From Bacteroidales bacterium (GTDB taxonomy: Bacteria; Bacteroidota; Bacteroidia; Bacteroidales; Muribaculaceae), in the NCBI GenBank assembly GCA_004553485.1, contig SFLG01000035.1:1-37456 (forward strand): a stretch of 37,456 nt of DNA. Reading direction: 5' to 3'. Shown here one piece after another: positions 23,503 to 32,380 of this stretch (positions within the stretch are counted from its first letter, which is position 1; each line of letters opens with the position of its first letter). The translations under genes were made by a program, and so were the position numbers. Under the pieces are notes generated by a model, which made no database searches, was not told the DNA's origin, and saw nothing but the letters and a program-made list of their open reading frames with translations.

Positions 23503-25371
23503 ATGGAAAATGCTGAACTTCTTAGAGAAAATGCTGAGCGGTGCCGTCGCCACGGCATCGGCGAGGTGTACAACCCCCTCACCGGCGAGGGGGCCGGCGG
23601 CACGCGTGTGGCGGCGACGGCTCCCGACGGCACGCGCTGCCTCATCCCCAAGTCGATGGCCCGCGATGACGCTTTCGGCACCGGGGCGGTCTCCATCGAG
23701 GCGTGGGAGCGGCTGCGCGTGTGCCACGACTTTGAATTCTGGTGCGCGCGCTGCATCGTCATCAAGGACAAGGTGAGCTGCCGCGACGTGCCCTTTGTGC
23801 TCAACCGCCCCCAGCGGCGCGTGGCGGCCATCCTCGAACAGGACAGGATGGCGGGCCGGCCCCTGCGCCTGATTATGCTCAAGGCACGCCAGTGGGGCGG
23901 CAGCACGCTTGTGCAGATGTATATGGCGTGGATACAGCTTGTGCACCGGCGCGGCTGGAACTCGCTCATCTGCTCGCATGTCAAGGACACGTCCGAGACC
24001 ATCCGTGCGATGTACGAGCGCCTGCTCGCCGACTACCCCGAGGGTCTTGCCGACGCGGACGGGCCGCTGACCTTCCGCCCCCTCGGCCGCGCCGCCAACA
24101 CGCGCGTCATCACGGGCCGCAACTGCCGCGTCACCGTGGCCTCGGCCGAGCGGCACGACTCGGTGCGCGGCGCCGACTACGCCATGGCGCATCTGTCTGA
24201 GACGGCCTTCTGGCCCGACACGCCCATGCACTCGCCCCTCGACCTCATCCGCGCCGTCTGCGGTGCCATCGCCTTCGAGCCCTACACGCTGATAGCGATG
24301 GAGTCGACGGCAAACGGCGTCGGCAACTATTTCCACCGCGAGTGGCAGCGTTGCTCGGCCGGGCAGGGCGACAAGCGCGCGGTGTTTGTTCCCTGGTACG
24401 AAATCGAAATCTACCGCCGACCCCTCGCCGACGAGGCCGAGGCGATGGCGATATACACGTCGATGGACGACTACGAGCGCGGGCTGTGGGAGCGAGGTCT
24501 CACGCTGGAGATGATAAAATGGTACCGGCAGAAGCGGCGCGAGTACCCCGACAGCCGCGGCATGCAGGCCGAGTACCCCACCACGGCCGAGGAGGCCTTC
24601 TGCAACACCGGTGCCGGCGTCTTCGACATCGCCAAGGTGAGCACCCTGCGCCGGGGCTGCCGTCCGCCCCTGCTGACGGGCGACCTCGACGGCGACGGCC
24701 GCATAGTGGAGGACGCCAAGGGCTGCCTCGACGTCTGGGAGCGGCCGCAGGGTCACGAGACGTACGTCATCTCCGTGGACATCGGCGGCCGCTCGCCCAA
24801 GGCCGACTGGTCGGTGGTGTGCGTGCTGGCCCTGGGACGCGACGAGGGACGCCCGCGTGTGGTGGCACAGTGGCGCGGACACACCGACCACGACCTGCTC
24901 GCCGCCGAGGCCGTGGCAATAGCGCGGTTCTACAACAACGGCCTGCTGGTGGTGGAGAGCAACACCCTCGAGCAGGAGGCCGGACGCTGTGCCGACGAGA
25001 GCCTGAGTGTCCTTGCCCGTATCGCCGACTCCTACGGCAACGTCTACACCCGCCAGGTCGAGGACGACCTGCGCGGCACGCGCTCGACAAGGGTAGGCTT
25101 CCACACCAACCGACATACCAAGCCGCTGGTAATCTCCGAGCTCATCCGCCGTGTGCGCGAGCTGTCGTATGTCGAGCGCGACGTGCGCGCCTGCGACGAG
25201 CTCGCCACCTACACCCAGACCCCCCGCGGCTCGTACGAAGCCCGTCCCGGCTGCCACGACGACATCCTTATGACCCGCGCCATCGCCCTCTACGTCGCCA
25301 CCCGCCATACCATCACCGCCTTCGCCACCACCCCCACCGACCCTCTGCCTTGCCAGCATACCTACCTGTAG
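23503..25371 (+). CDS. orphan phage-type terminase large subunit
   Basis: Terminase large subunits are the ATP-driven motors and nucleases that package phage DNA. The 622-residue protein keeps both activities. The ATPase part has Walker A KARQWGGST (127-135), a Walker B-like MAHLSETAFW (228-237) with Glu233, and the coupling motif MESTANG (266-272). The RNase H-like nuclease part has Asp426 in SVDIGG, Glu485 in VVESN and Asp586-Asp587 in GCHDD. No portal, capsid, small terminase, integrase or attachment site lies within this window. It has a host-type promoter and a host-type terminator. It may be a domesticated gene or a relic kept by selection; its cargo and role are unknown. Confidence 0.85.
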   Translation: MENAELLRENAERCRRHGIGEVYNPLTGEGAGGTRVAATAPDGTRCLIPKSMARDDAFGTGAVSIEAWERLRVCHDFEFWCARCIVIKDKVSCRDVPFVLNRPQRRVAAILEQDRMAGRPLRLIMLKARQWGGSTLVQMYMAWIQLVHRRGWNSLICSHVKDTSETIRAMYERLLADYPEGLADADGPLTFRPLGRAANTRVITGRNCRVTVASAERHDSVRGADYAMAHLSETAFWPDTPMHSPLDLIRAVCGAIAFEPYTLIAMESTANGVGNYFHREWQRCSAGQGDKRAVFVPWYEIEIYRRPLADEAEAMAIYTSMDDYERGLWERGLTLEMIKWYRQKRREYPDSRGMQAEYPTTAEEAFCNTGAGVFDIAKVSTLRRGCRPPLLTGDLDGDGRIVEDAKGCLDVWERPQGHETYVISVDIGGRSPKADWSVVCVLALGRDEGRPRVVAQWRGHTDHDLLAAEAVAIARFYNNGLLVVESNTLEQEAGRCADESLSVLARIADSYGNVYTRQVEDDLRGTRSTRVGFHTNRHTKPLVISELIRRVRELSYVERDVRACDELATYTQTPRGSYEARPGCHDDILMTRAIALYVATRHTITAFATTPTDPLPCQHTYL

Positions 25372-25390
25372 GGCTGCCTCATAGATAAAA

Positions 25391-25424
25391 CATACCCGCA
25401 AGCGTTGAGGCGTTTGCGGGTATG
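25391..25424. terminator. strong bidirectional terminator between terminase and DUF3298 genes
   Basis: CATACCCGCAA (25391-25401) pairs with 25414-25424, extended inward by three more pairs including one G-T, giving 14 bp around a 6-nt loop. CTTTTATGG follows on the plus strand and TTTTATC on the minus strand, so it can stop both convergent genes. Confidence 0.88.
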
Positions 25425-25469
25425 CTTTTATGGTTTGACTAAGCTAAGTCAGGGTAAACTGTGGGCCGG

Positions 25470-26282
25470 TCAGAGGCCGAGAGCCGATTTGGCCTCGGGG
25501 GTGAGGTACTGCTCGAGCTCGTAGGGATAGAAGGCTACGTTAATTTGTCCCTGGGCGTATGGGGCTACTTCGTAGGGCTGATAGGCGAATACAATTTCGC
25601 CTCGGTCCGAGATGTAGAAGTTGTCCCTGTCGGGAAGGCTCTTGATGTCGGTGGGTCCGAAGACGGCTTCGTTTTCCTTGGCATTTCCGGCGATTAGCGC
25701 GGGCAGCTTCCTGAGGCCTTCGGCGGTGAACATTTTTTTGAGGGAGAGTAGTTTACCTTCTTTAATCGAGTAGTTGAGGTAGTAGTTGACACTCATGCCG
25801 TGTGCTGCGCCGACAGTGTAGTACGACGAGTTCACACAATACACCATCAGGTCGGGTGACAGGTTGGTTACCATGCCACTGACGGCATCGAAGCCGGTAG
25901 CGTCGGCCAGGGGCACATCGCTGGGGATGACGGGGTAGCCCGTCTCCTTGATGGCGGCTCGGCACCAAGCCGCGGCGGCATCGTTGAATGACTGGCCCTT
26001 GCTGTTGAATGCCAGCGACATAATCGAGTCGTTGAGCTCGGTCAGGTCGGCGGTTCCGATAGCCGTAGGCACCACTATCGCCACGGTCTGGCTGTAAGTG
26101 GCGTCGGTGCTGTGCTGCAGGGCGCGTGCCGAGCCGTAGAGCTGGTATACCGCCGAAGTCTTGAATGTGTCAAACGAGATGTTTCCCGGTGCCGATGAAC
26201 AGCACGGGTTGGTTGCGGCGTAGGAGGTCGCCGATAAAGCGCCGAGCAGAAGTGCTGAGGCTGAAATGAGGATGTGTTTCAT
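25470..26282 (-). CDS. DUF3298 (RsiV-like domain) secreted protein
   Basis: This 270-residue protein has an N-terminal signal peptide (MKHILISASALLLGALSATSYA). Its C-terminal half matches the DUF3298 domain: AHGMSVNYYLNYSI, LLSLKKMF, then FYISDRGEIVFAYQPYEVAPYAQG and VAFYPYELEQYL. The same domain occurs in the RsiV anti-sigma factor, where it binds lysozyme, and in many envelope proteins of unknown role. Three cysteines sit near the mature N-terminus (NPCCSS) and middle. It follows the NagZ/beta-lactamase gene by 48 bp and is probably co-transcribed, which hints at a cell-wall context. Confidence 0.88.
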   Translation of the reverse strand: MKHILISASALLLGALSATSYAATNPCCSSAPGNISFDTFKTSAVYQLYGSARALQHSTDATYSQTVAIVVPTAIGTADLTELNDSIMSLAFNSKGQSFNDAAAAWCRAAIKETGYPVIPSDVPLADATGFDAVSGMVTNLSPDLMVYCVNSSYYTVGAAHGMSVNYYLNYSIKEGKLLSLKKMFTAEGLRKLPALIAGNAKENEAVFGPTDIKSLPDRDNFYISDRGEIVFAYQPYEVAPYAQGQINVAFYPYELEQYLTPEAKSALGL

Positions 26283-26330
26283 AATTGTAGTGTTAGGTTA
26301 AAGTAGCGTAAAAAGGTTGTATATAGTGTG

Positions 26331-29282
26331 TTACTCTGTTGTCTGGCTGTCTTTGGCCTGCTGCCTGCGGTCGAATTCGGCCATATCCTCCGGGGCGAGG
26401 GCACGCAGGACCTGACGGAAGAGCTTGCCGCGGACGCCCGAGGCGTTGAAGATTTTTGAGTCGCGCGTGGGGTTGACCCTGTTGGTGAGGAAGATGAAGA
26501 TGATGTCGTTTTTGGGGTCGACCCAGAAAACCGGGCCGGTGTAGCCCGTGTGGCCGTAAACCTGCGGGCCGGCCTCCTCGATTGTCGACGACCACTCGGG
26601 CCGCTCGGTGTTGGGCTTGTCAAAGCCCAGGCCGCGGTGGCAGGTGGGCGATTTGGTGGTGGTGAACAGCTTCACCACGCCCGGCGACATCAGCGTGTCG
26701 CCGCCGTAGGTGCCTCCGTTGAGCCACATGCGGCAAATCTTTGCCAGGTCGCCGGCGTTGGCAAAGAGGCCGGCGTTGCCCGAGACACCGCCAAGGAAGG
26801 CCGCCGTCTCGTCGTGCACATATCCCTGCAGATGCTGGCGGCGCAGGTAGGTGTCGACCTCCGTGGGGGCGATGTTGCTGACGTCGAAGCCGTTGTCGGT
26901 GGGGTTGTAGGTTATCGACCAGGCACCCAAGGGCTCCCACAGGCGCGTGTCGGCCCACTTGTCGTGGGGCACGCCCGTGGCGCGTTCCTCGGCGTCCTTG
27001 AGCAGGCAGAAGTTGAGGCACGAGTAGCGGTAGTTCTTGTTGGCGCGCAGCTTCTGGCCGTAGATGATGTTCATCAACGTGTCGGTGGTGGCCTGCGAGC
27101 CCCACATACCGCGGGCGATGGGGCGGTCGAAAGTCTTGGTGCGCACCGTCGACACCAGGTCTTTGCGCAGCTTGGCGTCCTTGTGGCCCCAGGCGTCGGG
27201 CATGATCCATGTCGGGTGGTCGGCGTCCTTCTTAGGCGTGATCAGGCGACCCTTGAAAGTGGTGGTGTCAAAGACAATGTCGTACGGGCTGATGGCCGGC
27301 GGCATGCCCGTCTCGTGGAAGAGGAACTCCTTGACCAGCAAGTCCTTCTTGTCGTCGCGGCGCATACCGGGGATATACTGCGAGATTGGCGTGTCGATGT
27401 CCATGTACCCGCTGTCCACGGCCATCATTATGCCGGGGAGGGTGCCGAGGGCCTTCGATACCGAGGCCAGGTCGTACATTGTCTCGTTGTTCACCTCCGG
27501 GCCGTTCTTGTCGAGCTTGCCGTAGGCGCCGTCAACGATGATGTCGTTGCCTTTTGCCACTACCACCTGTATGCCGGGCGTGCCGCCGCGGGCGATGATG
27601 TCGTTGCATATCGAGTCGATTGAGTCGGTGAGCCATGCTCCGTAGCCGCGTGCGGCGGGGGTGGTGTAGCCCAGACGCGTCTTGGGCAGGACTATGCCGT
27701 CGCCGCTCTCGGCGATGCCGGGGATTGCCACGGGCGTGCGGCCGTCGGTGCGTATGCCGCCGAAGACAGCCTGTGCGGCATATTCGCCGGCCAGAGCCGT
27801 GTTGTCGTAAGCCTCGATGACGGCCTGACATTTTGTTGACGGGCTCAGGAAAGAGGTGTCGCGCAGCGGTCCGTTGAACAGCACGCCCACCGCGCCGGGC
27901 AGCTTGGCCAGCGTGTCGAAGGCTGTCTTGGTGGCGGCCTTGTGGTTGAAGACGCCGATGATGACGGTGTTGTACTTCTTTATCTGTTTGAGCTGGGCGG
28001 CCGTGAGCGCTCCGTTGGGGGCGTTGAAGACCGTGCAACGCGCATAGCGGCGGCAGTAGGCCGGGAAGGCGTTGTCGGCGGGCTTGCCCAGGCATACCAC
28101 GGCAATCGAGCGCTCGTCAAGGTCGCGCAGCGGCAGCAGGTTGTCGCGGTTGACCAGACAGGTCATCGAGGCCGCGACGAGGTTGCGGTTGACGGCGTCG
28201 GCGGTGGCGTCGTTGCCGATGGCGCGGGCCTGACCGGCGTCGACGGTGTAAGGCCGGGTGAGGCCGAGGGCGTATTTATATGCCAGGACGCGCTTGCAGC
28301 GGTCCTCTATTACCGAGCGTTTGAGCTTGCCCGACTTGAGGGCGGCCATGATGGCGGCGATGTCGGTGTGGGCGTTGCTGCACTCTATCACGTCGGCGCC
28401 GGCGCGCAGGGCCATCAGGGCGTTGTTGCGTCCCTTGGGGTCGGCGGCGCCCTTCATACCCATGGCGTCGGTGTAGATTAGGCCCTGAAATCCTAACTTC
28501 TTGCGCAGCAGGTCGTAAGTCTTGGGCGACAGCGACGTGGCGATGCCGCTCTTGTCGATGGCGGGCACCGAGATGTGTCCCACCATCACCCCGGACAGAC
28601 CGCTGTTGACGTATCCGCGGAAGGGCACCAGCTCGACATGTTCGAGCTCCTCCATCGAGCGGCCGACGTAGGGCAGTGTCTTGTGGCTGTCGCTCTCCGT
28701 GTCGCCGTGGCCGGGGAAGTGCTTGGCCACAGACTGCATGCCGCCGTCCTCGAGGCCGCGCGAGTAGGCGCAGACCTTGCGCGTGACGTTGTCGGGGTCG
28801 TCGCCGAAGGCGCGCGAGCCGATGACGGGGTTGCGCGGGTTGGAGTTGACGTCGGCCACGGGGGCGAAGTTGACCGTCATGCCCAGCGCGAGGCACTGGC
28901 GGGCCGTTTCGCGGCCGTAGTCATATATCAGGCTGTCGTTGCTGATGGCGCCGAGAGCCATGTTGCGGGGAAAGGACGCGATGTCCGAGACGCGCATGGC
29001 CGGTCCCCATTCGCCGTCGGCGGTGATGAGTACGGGCACCCGTGCCAGCTCCTGTGCCAGGTTGATGGCCTCGGCGTGCTCGGCGGCGGTGCCTTCGGTG
29101 AACAGCAGCGCTCCCACGCCCTCGTTCTTGACCAGACTGCGCACCTGCGCGAGAGTGTTGGCACCGCGTGCCGTCACAACCTTGGGGCACATCAGCTGTG
29201 CCACGCGCTGTCGTTCGGTGAGGGTGGCGTAAACCGAGTCGGCCCATGCGCGGGCCTCGGGCGACTGCGCCGCCTTCATCAC
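26331..29282 (-). CDS. glycoside hydrolase family 3 (NagZ-type) / beta-lactamase-fold fusion protein
   Basis: The 983-residue protein joins two enzymes. Residues 1-350 form a family 3 beta-N-acetylhexosaminidase with KHFPGHGDTESDSH (187-200) and the nucleophile Asp272 in YTDAMG. Residues 350-545 form an alpha/beta domain as in other family 3 enzymes. Residues 550-983 form a beta-lactamase-fold serine hydrolase with the SVSK motif (607-610), YSCLN in place of a Tyr-x-Asn/Asp motif, and GHTG near the end. This architecture is common in Bacteroidota and points to muropeptide turnover. Unlike what I expect for such proteins, there is no signal peptide: translation begins at GTG 29282 or ATG 29279, right at the mature domain, and an in-frame TAA lies 39 bp upstream. 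Confidence 0.92.
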   Translation of the reverse strand: MMKAAQSPEARAWADSVYATLTERQRVAQLMCPKVVTARGANTLAQVRSLVKNEGVGALLFTEGTAAEHAEAINLAQELARVPVLITADGEWGPAMRVSDIASFPRNMALGAISNDSLIYDYGRETARQCLALGMTVNFAPVADVNSNPRNPVIGSRAFGDDPDNVTRKVCAYSRGLEDGGMQSVAKHFPGHGDTESDSHKTLPYVGRSMEELEHVELVPFRGYVNSGLSGVMVGHISVPAIDKSGIATSLSPKTYDLLRKKLGFQGLIYTDAMGMKGAADPKGRNNALMALRAGADVIECSNAHTDIAAIMAALKSGKLKRSVIEDRCKRVLAYKYALGLTRPYTVDAGQARAIGNDATADAVNRNLVAASMTCLVNRDNLLPLRDLDERSIAVVCLGKPADNAFPAYCRRYARCTVFNAPNGALTAAQLKQIKKYNTVIIGVFNHKAATKTAFDTLAKLPGAVGVLFNGPLRDTSFLSPSTKCQAVIEAYDNTALAGEYAAQAVFGGIRTDGRTPVAIPGIAESGDGIVLPKTRLGYTTPAARGYGAWLTDSIDSICNDIIARGGTPGIQVVVAKGNDIIVDGAYGKLDKNGPEVNNETMYDLASVSKALGTLPGIMMAVDSGYMDIDTPISQYIPGMRRDDKKDLLVKEFLFHETGMPPAISPYDIVFDTTTFKGRLITPKKDADHPTWIMPDAWGHKDAKLRKDLVSTVRTKTFDRPIARGMWGSQATTDTLMNIIYGQKLRANKNYRYSCLNFCLLKDAEERATGVPHDKWADTRLWEPLGAWSITYNPTDNGFDVSNIAPTEVDTYLRRQHLQGYVHDETAAFLGGVSGNAGLFANAGDLAKICRMWLNGGTYGGDTLMSPGVVKLFTTTKSPTCHRGLGFDKPNTERPEWSSTIEEAGPQVYGHTGYTGPVFWVDPKNDIIFIFLTNRVNPTRDSKIFNASGVRGKLFRQVLRALAPEDMAEFDRRQQAKDSQTTE

Positions 29283-29344
29283 CGCGGCGGGGCTGATGGC
29301 GTGGCATAATGGGATGGATTATGTTGCGGGGCGGATGCCTGATA

Positions 29345-29389
29345 GCTAAGGTAGCTAAGATAGCTAAAGTAGCTAAGGTAGCTATTTTA
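29345..29389. repeat. perfect-period 9-bp repeat (GCTAAGGTA words)
   Basis: Five consecutive 9-nt units: GCTAAGGTA, GCTAAGATA, GCTAAAGTA, GCTAAGGTA, GCTATTTTA. The block lies between the 5'-nucleotidase stop and the start of the NagZ/beta-lactamase gene, about 60 bp upstream of that start. Its wording is that of the 10084-10149 block, 19 kb away. Confidence 0.9.
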
Positions 29390-29407
29390 GCCGGCGGAGG
29401 GTGCCGG

Positions 29408-30885
29408 TCAGTCGATGGGGTGCATGCGTTTCTTGTCGTCGGCTTTGAGCTTCTTGCCCTTCATGTCGGTGCGTATCCAGTGCAGCAGGTCGCTGTATAG
29501 ATAGTTGGGCGAGCGTGCTATTACCTTGCCGTTTTCCAGCGGCGTCATGTAGTCGCCGCCGTTGGCCAGATAGTCGATAGTGGCCACGGTGTAGGTCTTG
29601 TCGGGGTCGAGAGGTTCGTCGTTGATGACGACGCTGACAGCCTTTTTGGTCTTGGGGTCGAAAGTCACCTCGGTGTTCTCCGAGACGCCGTTGCCGTCCG
29701 AGGCTGCCATGACGTCGAAATTCTTGGCAAGGTCCTTGCCCGAGAGCTCGAGCACCACGACGTAGTTGCTGAACGGGGCCATGTTGATAATCTGACCCTC
29801 GGTGATTGTTCCCTTGGGTAGAGGCTGGCGAATGCCGCCCTTGTTGAGGATTGCGAGGTCGACGGGTTTGTCGGTGAGCTCTTTGCCGCGGTGGGCGACA
29901 TAGTCGGTGAGCAGGTTGAGTATGGGCTCGCCGTCCTGCTTGAAGCGCATGGCCGTCTTGCCCACAGCGAGGCGCATCAGCGAGTCGACGCCGTGGCGCG
30001 GAACGGCCAGCAGCGAGTCGATGGCGGGATGCTTCGGGCCGTCGAGGCGCTTGTCGACGGGTACGAGCTTGTAGTCGGTAGTGAGGTCGTCAAGGTCGAT
30101 GGTAATCAGGCCCACGTTGCGCCCCTTGCTGCCGGTCTGTGTCACCAGGATGGTGTCGCCTTTGGCGTTGGGGATGCGCCAGGGGAGGCCTTTGGGAGCC
30201 GGGCCGACGACATTGTGCGAGTGGCCGCCGATGATGATGTCGATGTCCTCGCTCTTCGCTGCCAGCTCAAGGTCGGATCGCAGTGCTCGTTGTTCTTGAG
30301 GTGCCAGGCCGTGGAGTTGGCGGCCTTGTACAGGTCGAGGTATTTGACGCCGTTGTAGTTGCCCGGGGCAATGATGCCTTTGGGGTTGAGGTTGAGGCCG
30401 ATGAAGCCTATCTTGCGGCCGTCGACCTCGCGGATGGAGTAGGGGACGAACTTCTTGCCCATCTCGGTGCCGCGGAGGTCGTAGTTGGTGGCGATCCAGG
30501 TCGATTTGGTGTCCTTCATCCGTTTGGCCCAGTCTTCGGCGCCGTTGTCAAACTCGTGGTTGCCGAGGATGCGTATGTCGTAGCCGAGTATGTCGGCCAG
30601 CTTGTTCTCCACATCGCCTTTGTAGAGATAGTAGAACAGAGTGCCCTGCACCATGTCGCCGGCGTCGACGAGCAAGGTGTTGGGCTCGGCGGCGCGCACG
30701 CTGTCGATGATGGTCTTGCGGCGGGCTATGTCGCCCAGGTCGTTGTCGTCGGGCTCGATTTGCGAGTGGGTGTCGTTGGTGTGCATTATCACCAGTTTGT
30801 TGTCGGGGGCCGACCAGCATACGGCGACCGAGACCATTGCGGCGACGAGGGTCGCTGTGCGCAGTTTTGACAGGATGTTAGTCAT
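29408..30885 (-). pseudogene. bifunctional metallophosphatase/5'-nucleotidase, broken by a one-base frameshift
   Basis: The 5' part (ATG at 30885) encodes a signal peptide and a metallophosphatase domain with HTNDTHSQIEP, VDAGDMVQG and GNHEFDNG. After ...NEHCDP the frame is lost near 30275; in the next frame the protein continues directly as DLELAAKSEDIDIIIGGHSH and then as a complete 5'-nucleotidase C-terminal domain ending at 29408. Adding one base restores a 492-residue protein of normal UshA-like form, which would be periplasmic and release nucleosides from nucleotides. As read, two frames exist (30142-30885 and 29408-30145). It may be a genuine recent mutation or a sequencing or assembly error in a GG run. 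Confidence 0.87.
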
Positions 30886-31119
30886 GGTGGAGTATGGAAT
30901 GTTAAGGAGCTGTTATGGAATTGAGTTGTTTCGCGGTATCATGCGTCGGGCACCGGTTTCCGGCGGAATTTTTGCGCGCCCGGCCTTTTGTGTTGCGAAG
31001 ATACAAAAATAACACCACAGAAAGGCTAAAAAGTCCCCAAAAAGACATTAAAATCGTTAAGTATCGAAATCAGCATAAAAAGAGGGCGTTGCGGGTCGAT
31101 AAATATCAATAAAATTTAT

Positions 31120-31127
31120 TACCTTTG
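31120..31127 (+). promoter_or_regulatory. -7 box for the mreBCD-mrdA-rodA operon
   Basis: TACCTTTG at 31120-31127, in an AT-rich stretch, about 165 nt before the mreB ATG. No TTTG at the exact -33 position. The 30886-31119 stretch before it is otherwise empty of genes; the minus strand there holds a near-consensus TATCTTCG at 30996-31003 that could serve the 5'-nucleotidase. Confidence 0.6.
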
Positions 31128-31146
31128 CACTGAAATAGCCGACTGT

Positions 31147-31227
31147 GGCGCAAAAGCGCCTTTGGCCGGCCCGAAAAGCGTGCCAAAAGGCCCGCGGCCC
31201 CGCGGCCGAGGTGCCCGCCCGGGGCAC
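31147..31227 (+). promoter_or_regulatory. structured 5' leader of mreB
   Basis: Between the -7 box and mreB lie several hairpins: GGCGC-AAAA-GCGCC (31147-31160) followed by TTT, a CCGCGG-rich palindromic part near 31192-31206, and GTGCCC/GGGCAC (31211-31216 with 31222-31227). The first could act as a weak attenuator. The class of RNA, if any, is unknown. Confidence 0.4.
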
Positions 31228-31291
31228 GAAAGATATACTAAACAACAGTTACAAACCTAATAAACCCCTCTTCTGACACTATTCCGCAATA

Positions 31292-32314
31292 ATGGGACGT
31301 TTTTTTTCACTGACAAAAGAAATCGCCATTGACCTGGGAACGGCCAATACGATTATCATACATAACGACAAGATTGTCATCGACGAGCCCAGTATCGTCG
31401 CCCTTGACAAACGCACCGACAAGCTCATCGCCGTGGGCAAGGAAGCCCAGCAGATGCAGGGCAAGGAGAACGAGCGCATCCGCACCGTCCGTCCCCTCAG
31501 CCAGGGCGTCATCGCCGACTTCACCGCCGCCGAGCTGATGATACGCGGCCTCATCAAAAAGGCCTCGTCGAAGAGCAGCTGGTTCTCGCCCTCGCTGCGC
31601 ATGGTGGTTGGCATCCCCTCCGGCTCGTCCGAGGTACAGATCCGCGCCGTCCGCGACAGCTCGGAGCACGCCGGCGGCCGTGACGTCTACATGATTTACG
31701 AGCCCATGGCCGCCGCTCTCGGCATCGGTATCGATGTCGAGGCACCCGAGGGCAACATGATTGTCGACATAGGCGGCGGCACAACCGAAATCGCCGTTAT
31801 CTCGCTGGGCGGTATCGTCTCCAACAAGTCCATCCAGATTGCCGGCGACGACCTCACCGAGGATATTATGAACCACATGAAGCGCGCCCACAACGTCAAG
31901 GTGGGCGAGCGCACCGCCGAGCAGATCAAGATGCACGTGGCCTCCGCGCTGACCGAGCTCGATGATCCCCCAGAAGACTACATCGTCCACGGCCCCAACC
32001 AGATGACGGCGCTGCCTATGGGTGTGCCCGTGTCATACCAGGAAATCGCGCACTGTATCGAAAAGTCGATCTCGAAAATCGAGACCGCCGTCCTCGGTGC
32101 CCTCGAGCAGACTCCCCCCGAGCTCTACGCCGACATCGTGCGCAACGGCATCTGGCTTGCCGGCGGCGGCGCCCTGCTGCGCGGCCTCGACAAACGCCTT
32201 ACCAACAAAATCGGCATACAGTTCCACGTCGCCGAAGATCCCCTGCTGTCAGTGGCAAAGGGCACCGGCGTGGCACTGAAGAACATCGACAAGTTCTCGT
32301 TCCTCATCCGGTAA
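31292..32314 (+). CDS. mreB: rod shape-determining protein MreB
   Basis: MreB is the bacterial actin homologue that positions the elongation machinery under the inner membrane. The 340-residue protein shows the actin-fold nucleotide-binding motifs: phosphate 1 IDLGTANT near the N-terminus, phosphate 2 IVDIGGGTTEIAVIS in the middle, and the adenosine motif LAGGGALLRGLDK near the end. A short amphipathic start (MGRFFSLTKEIAIDLG) fits membrane attachment. It is the first gene of the run mreB-mreC-mreD-mrdA-rodA, whose products together build the side wall. Confidence 0.98.
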   Translation: MGRFFSLTKEIAIDLGTANTIIIHNDKIVIDEPSIVALDKRTDKLIAVGKEAQQMQGKENERIRTVRPLSQGVIADFTAAELMIRGLIKKASSKSSWFSPSLRMVVGIPSGSSEVQIRAVRDSSEHAGGRDVYMIYEPMAAALGIGIDVEAPEGNMIVDIGGGTTEIAVISLGGIVSNKSIQIAGDDLTEDIMNHMKRAHNVKVGERTAEQIKMHVASALTELDDPPEDYIVHGPNQMTALPMGVPVSYQEIAHCIEKSISKIETAVLGALEQTPPELYADIVRNGIWLAGGGALLRGLDKRLTNKIGIQFHVAEDPLLSVAKGTGVALKNIDKFSFLIR

Positions 32315-32380
32315 CAGGCTCCATCGGGCCGGCCCAGGCCGGTCCGCCGCCGATTACCCGATGCTTATATCCGACAGGCC

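Noticed and set aside
23503..25371. Part of a prophage
   Set aside because: Flanking genes are rnhA and a DUF3298 envelope gene; no other phage gene, tRNA insertion or direct-repeat attachment site was found in the window.
29408..30885. Two separate genes for metallophosphatase and 5'-nucleotidase
   Set aside because: The conserved GGHSH segment and the sequence before it lie in the downstream frame and join the upstream frame perfectly after adding one base, so a frameshifted single gene is the better reading.
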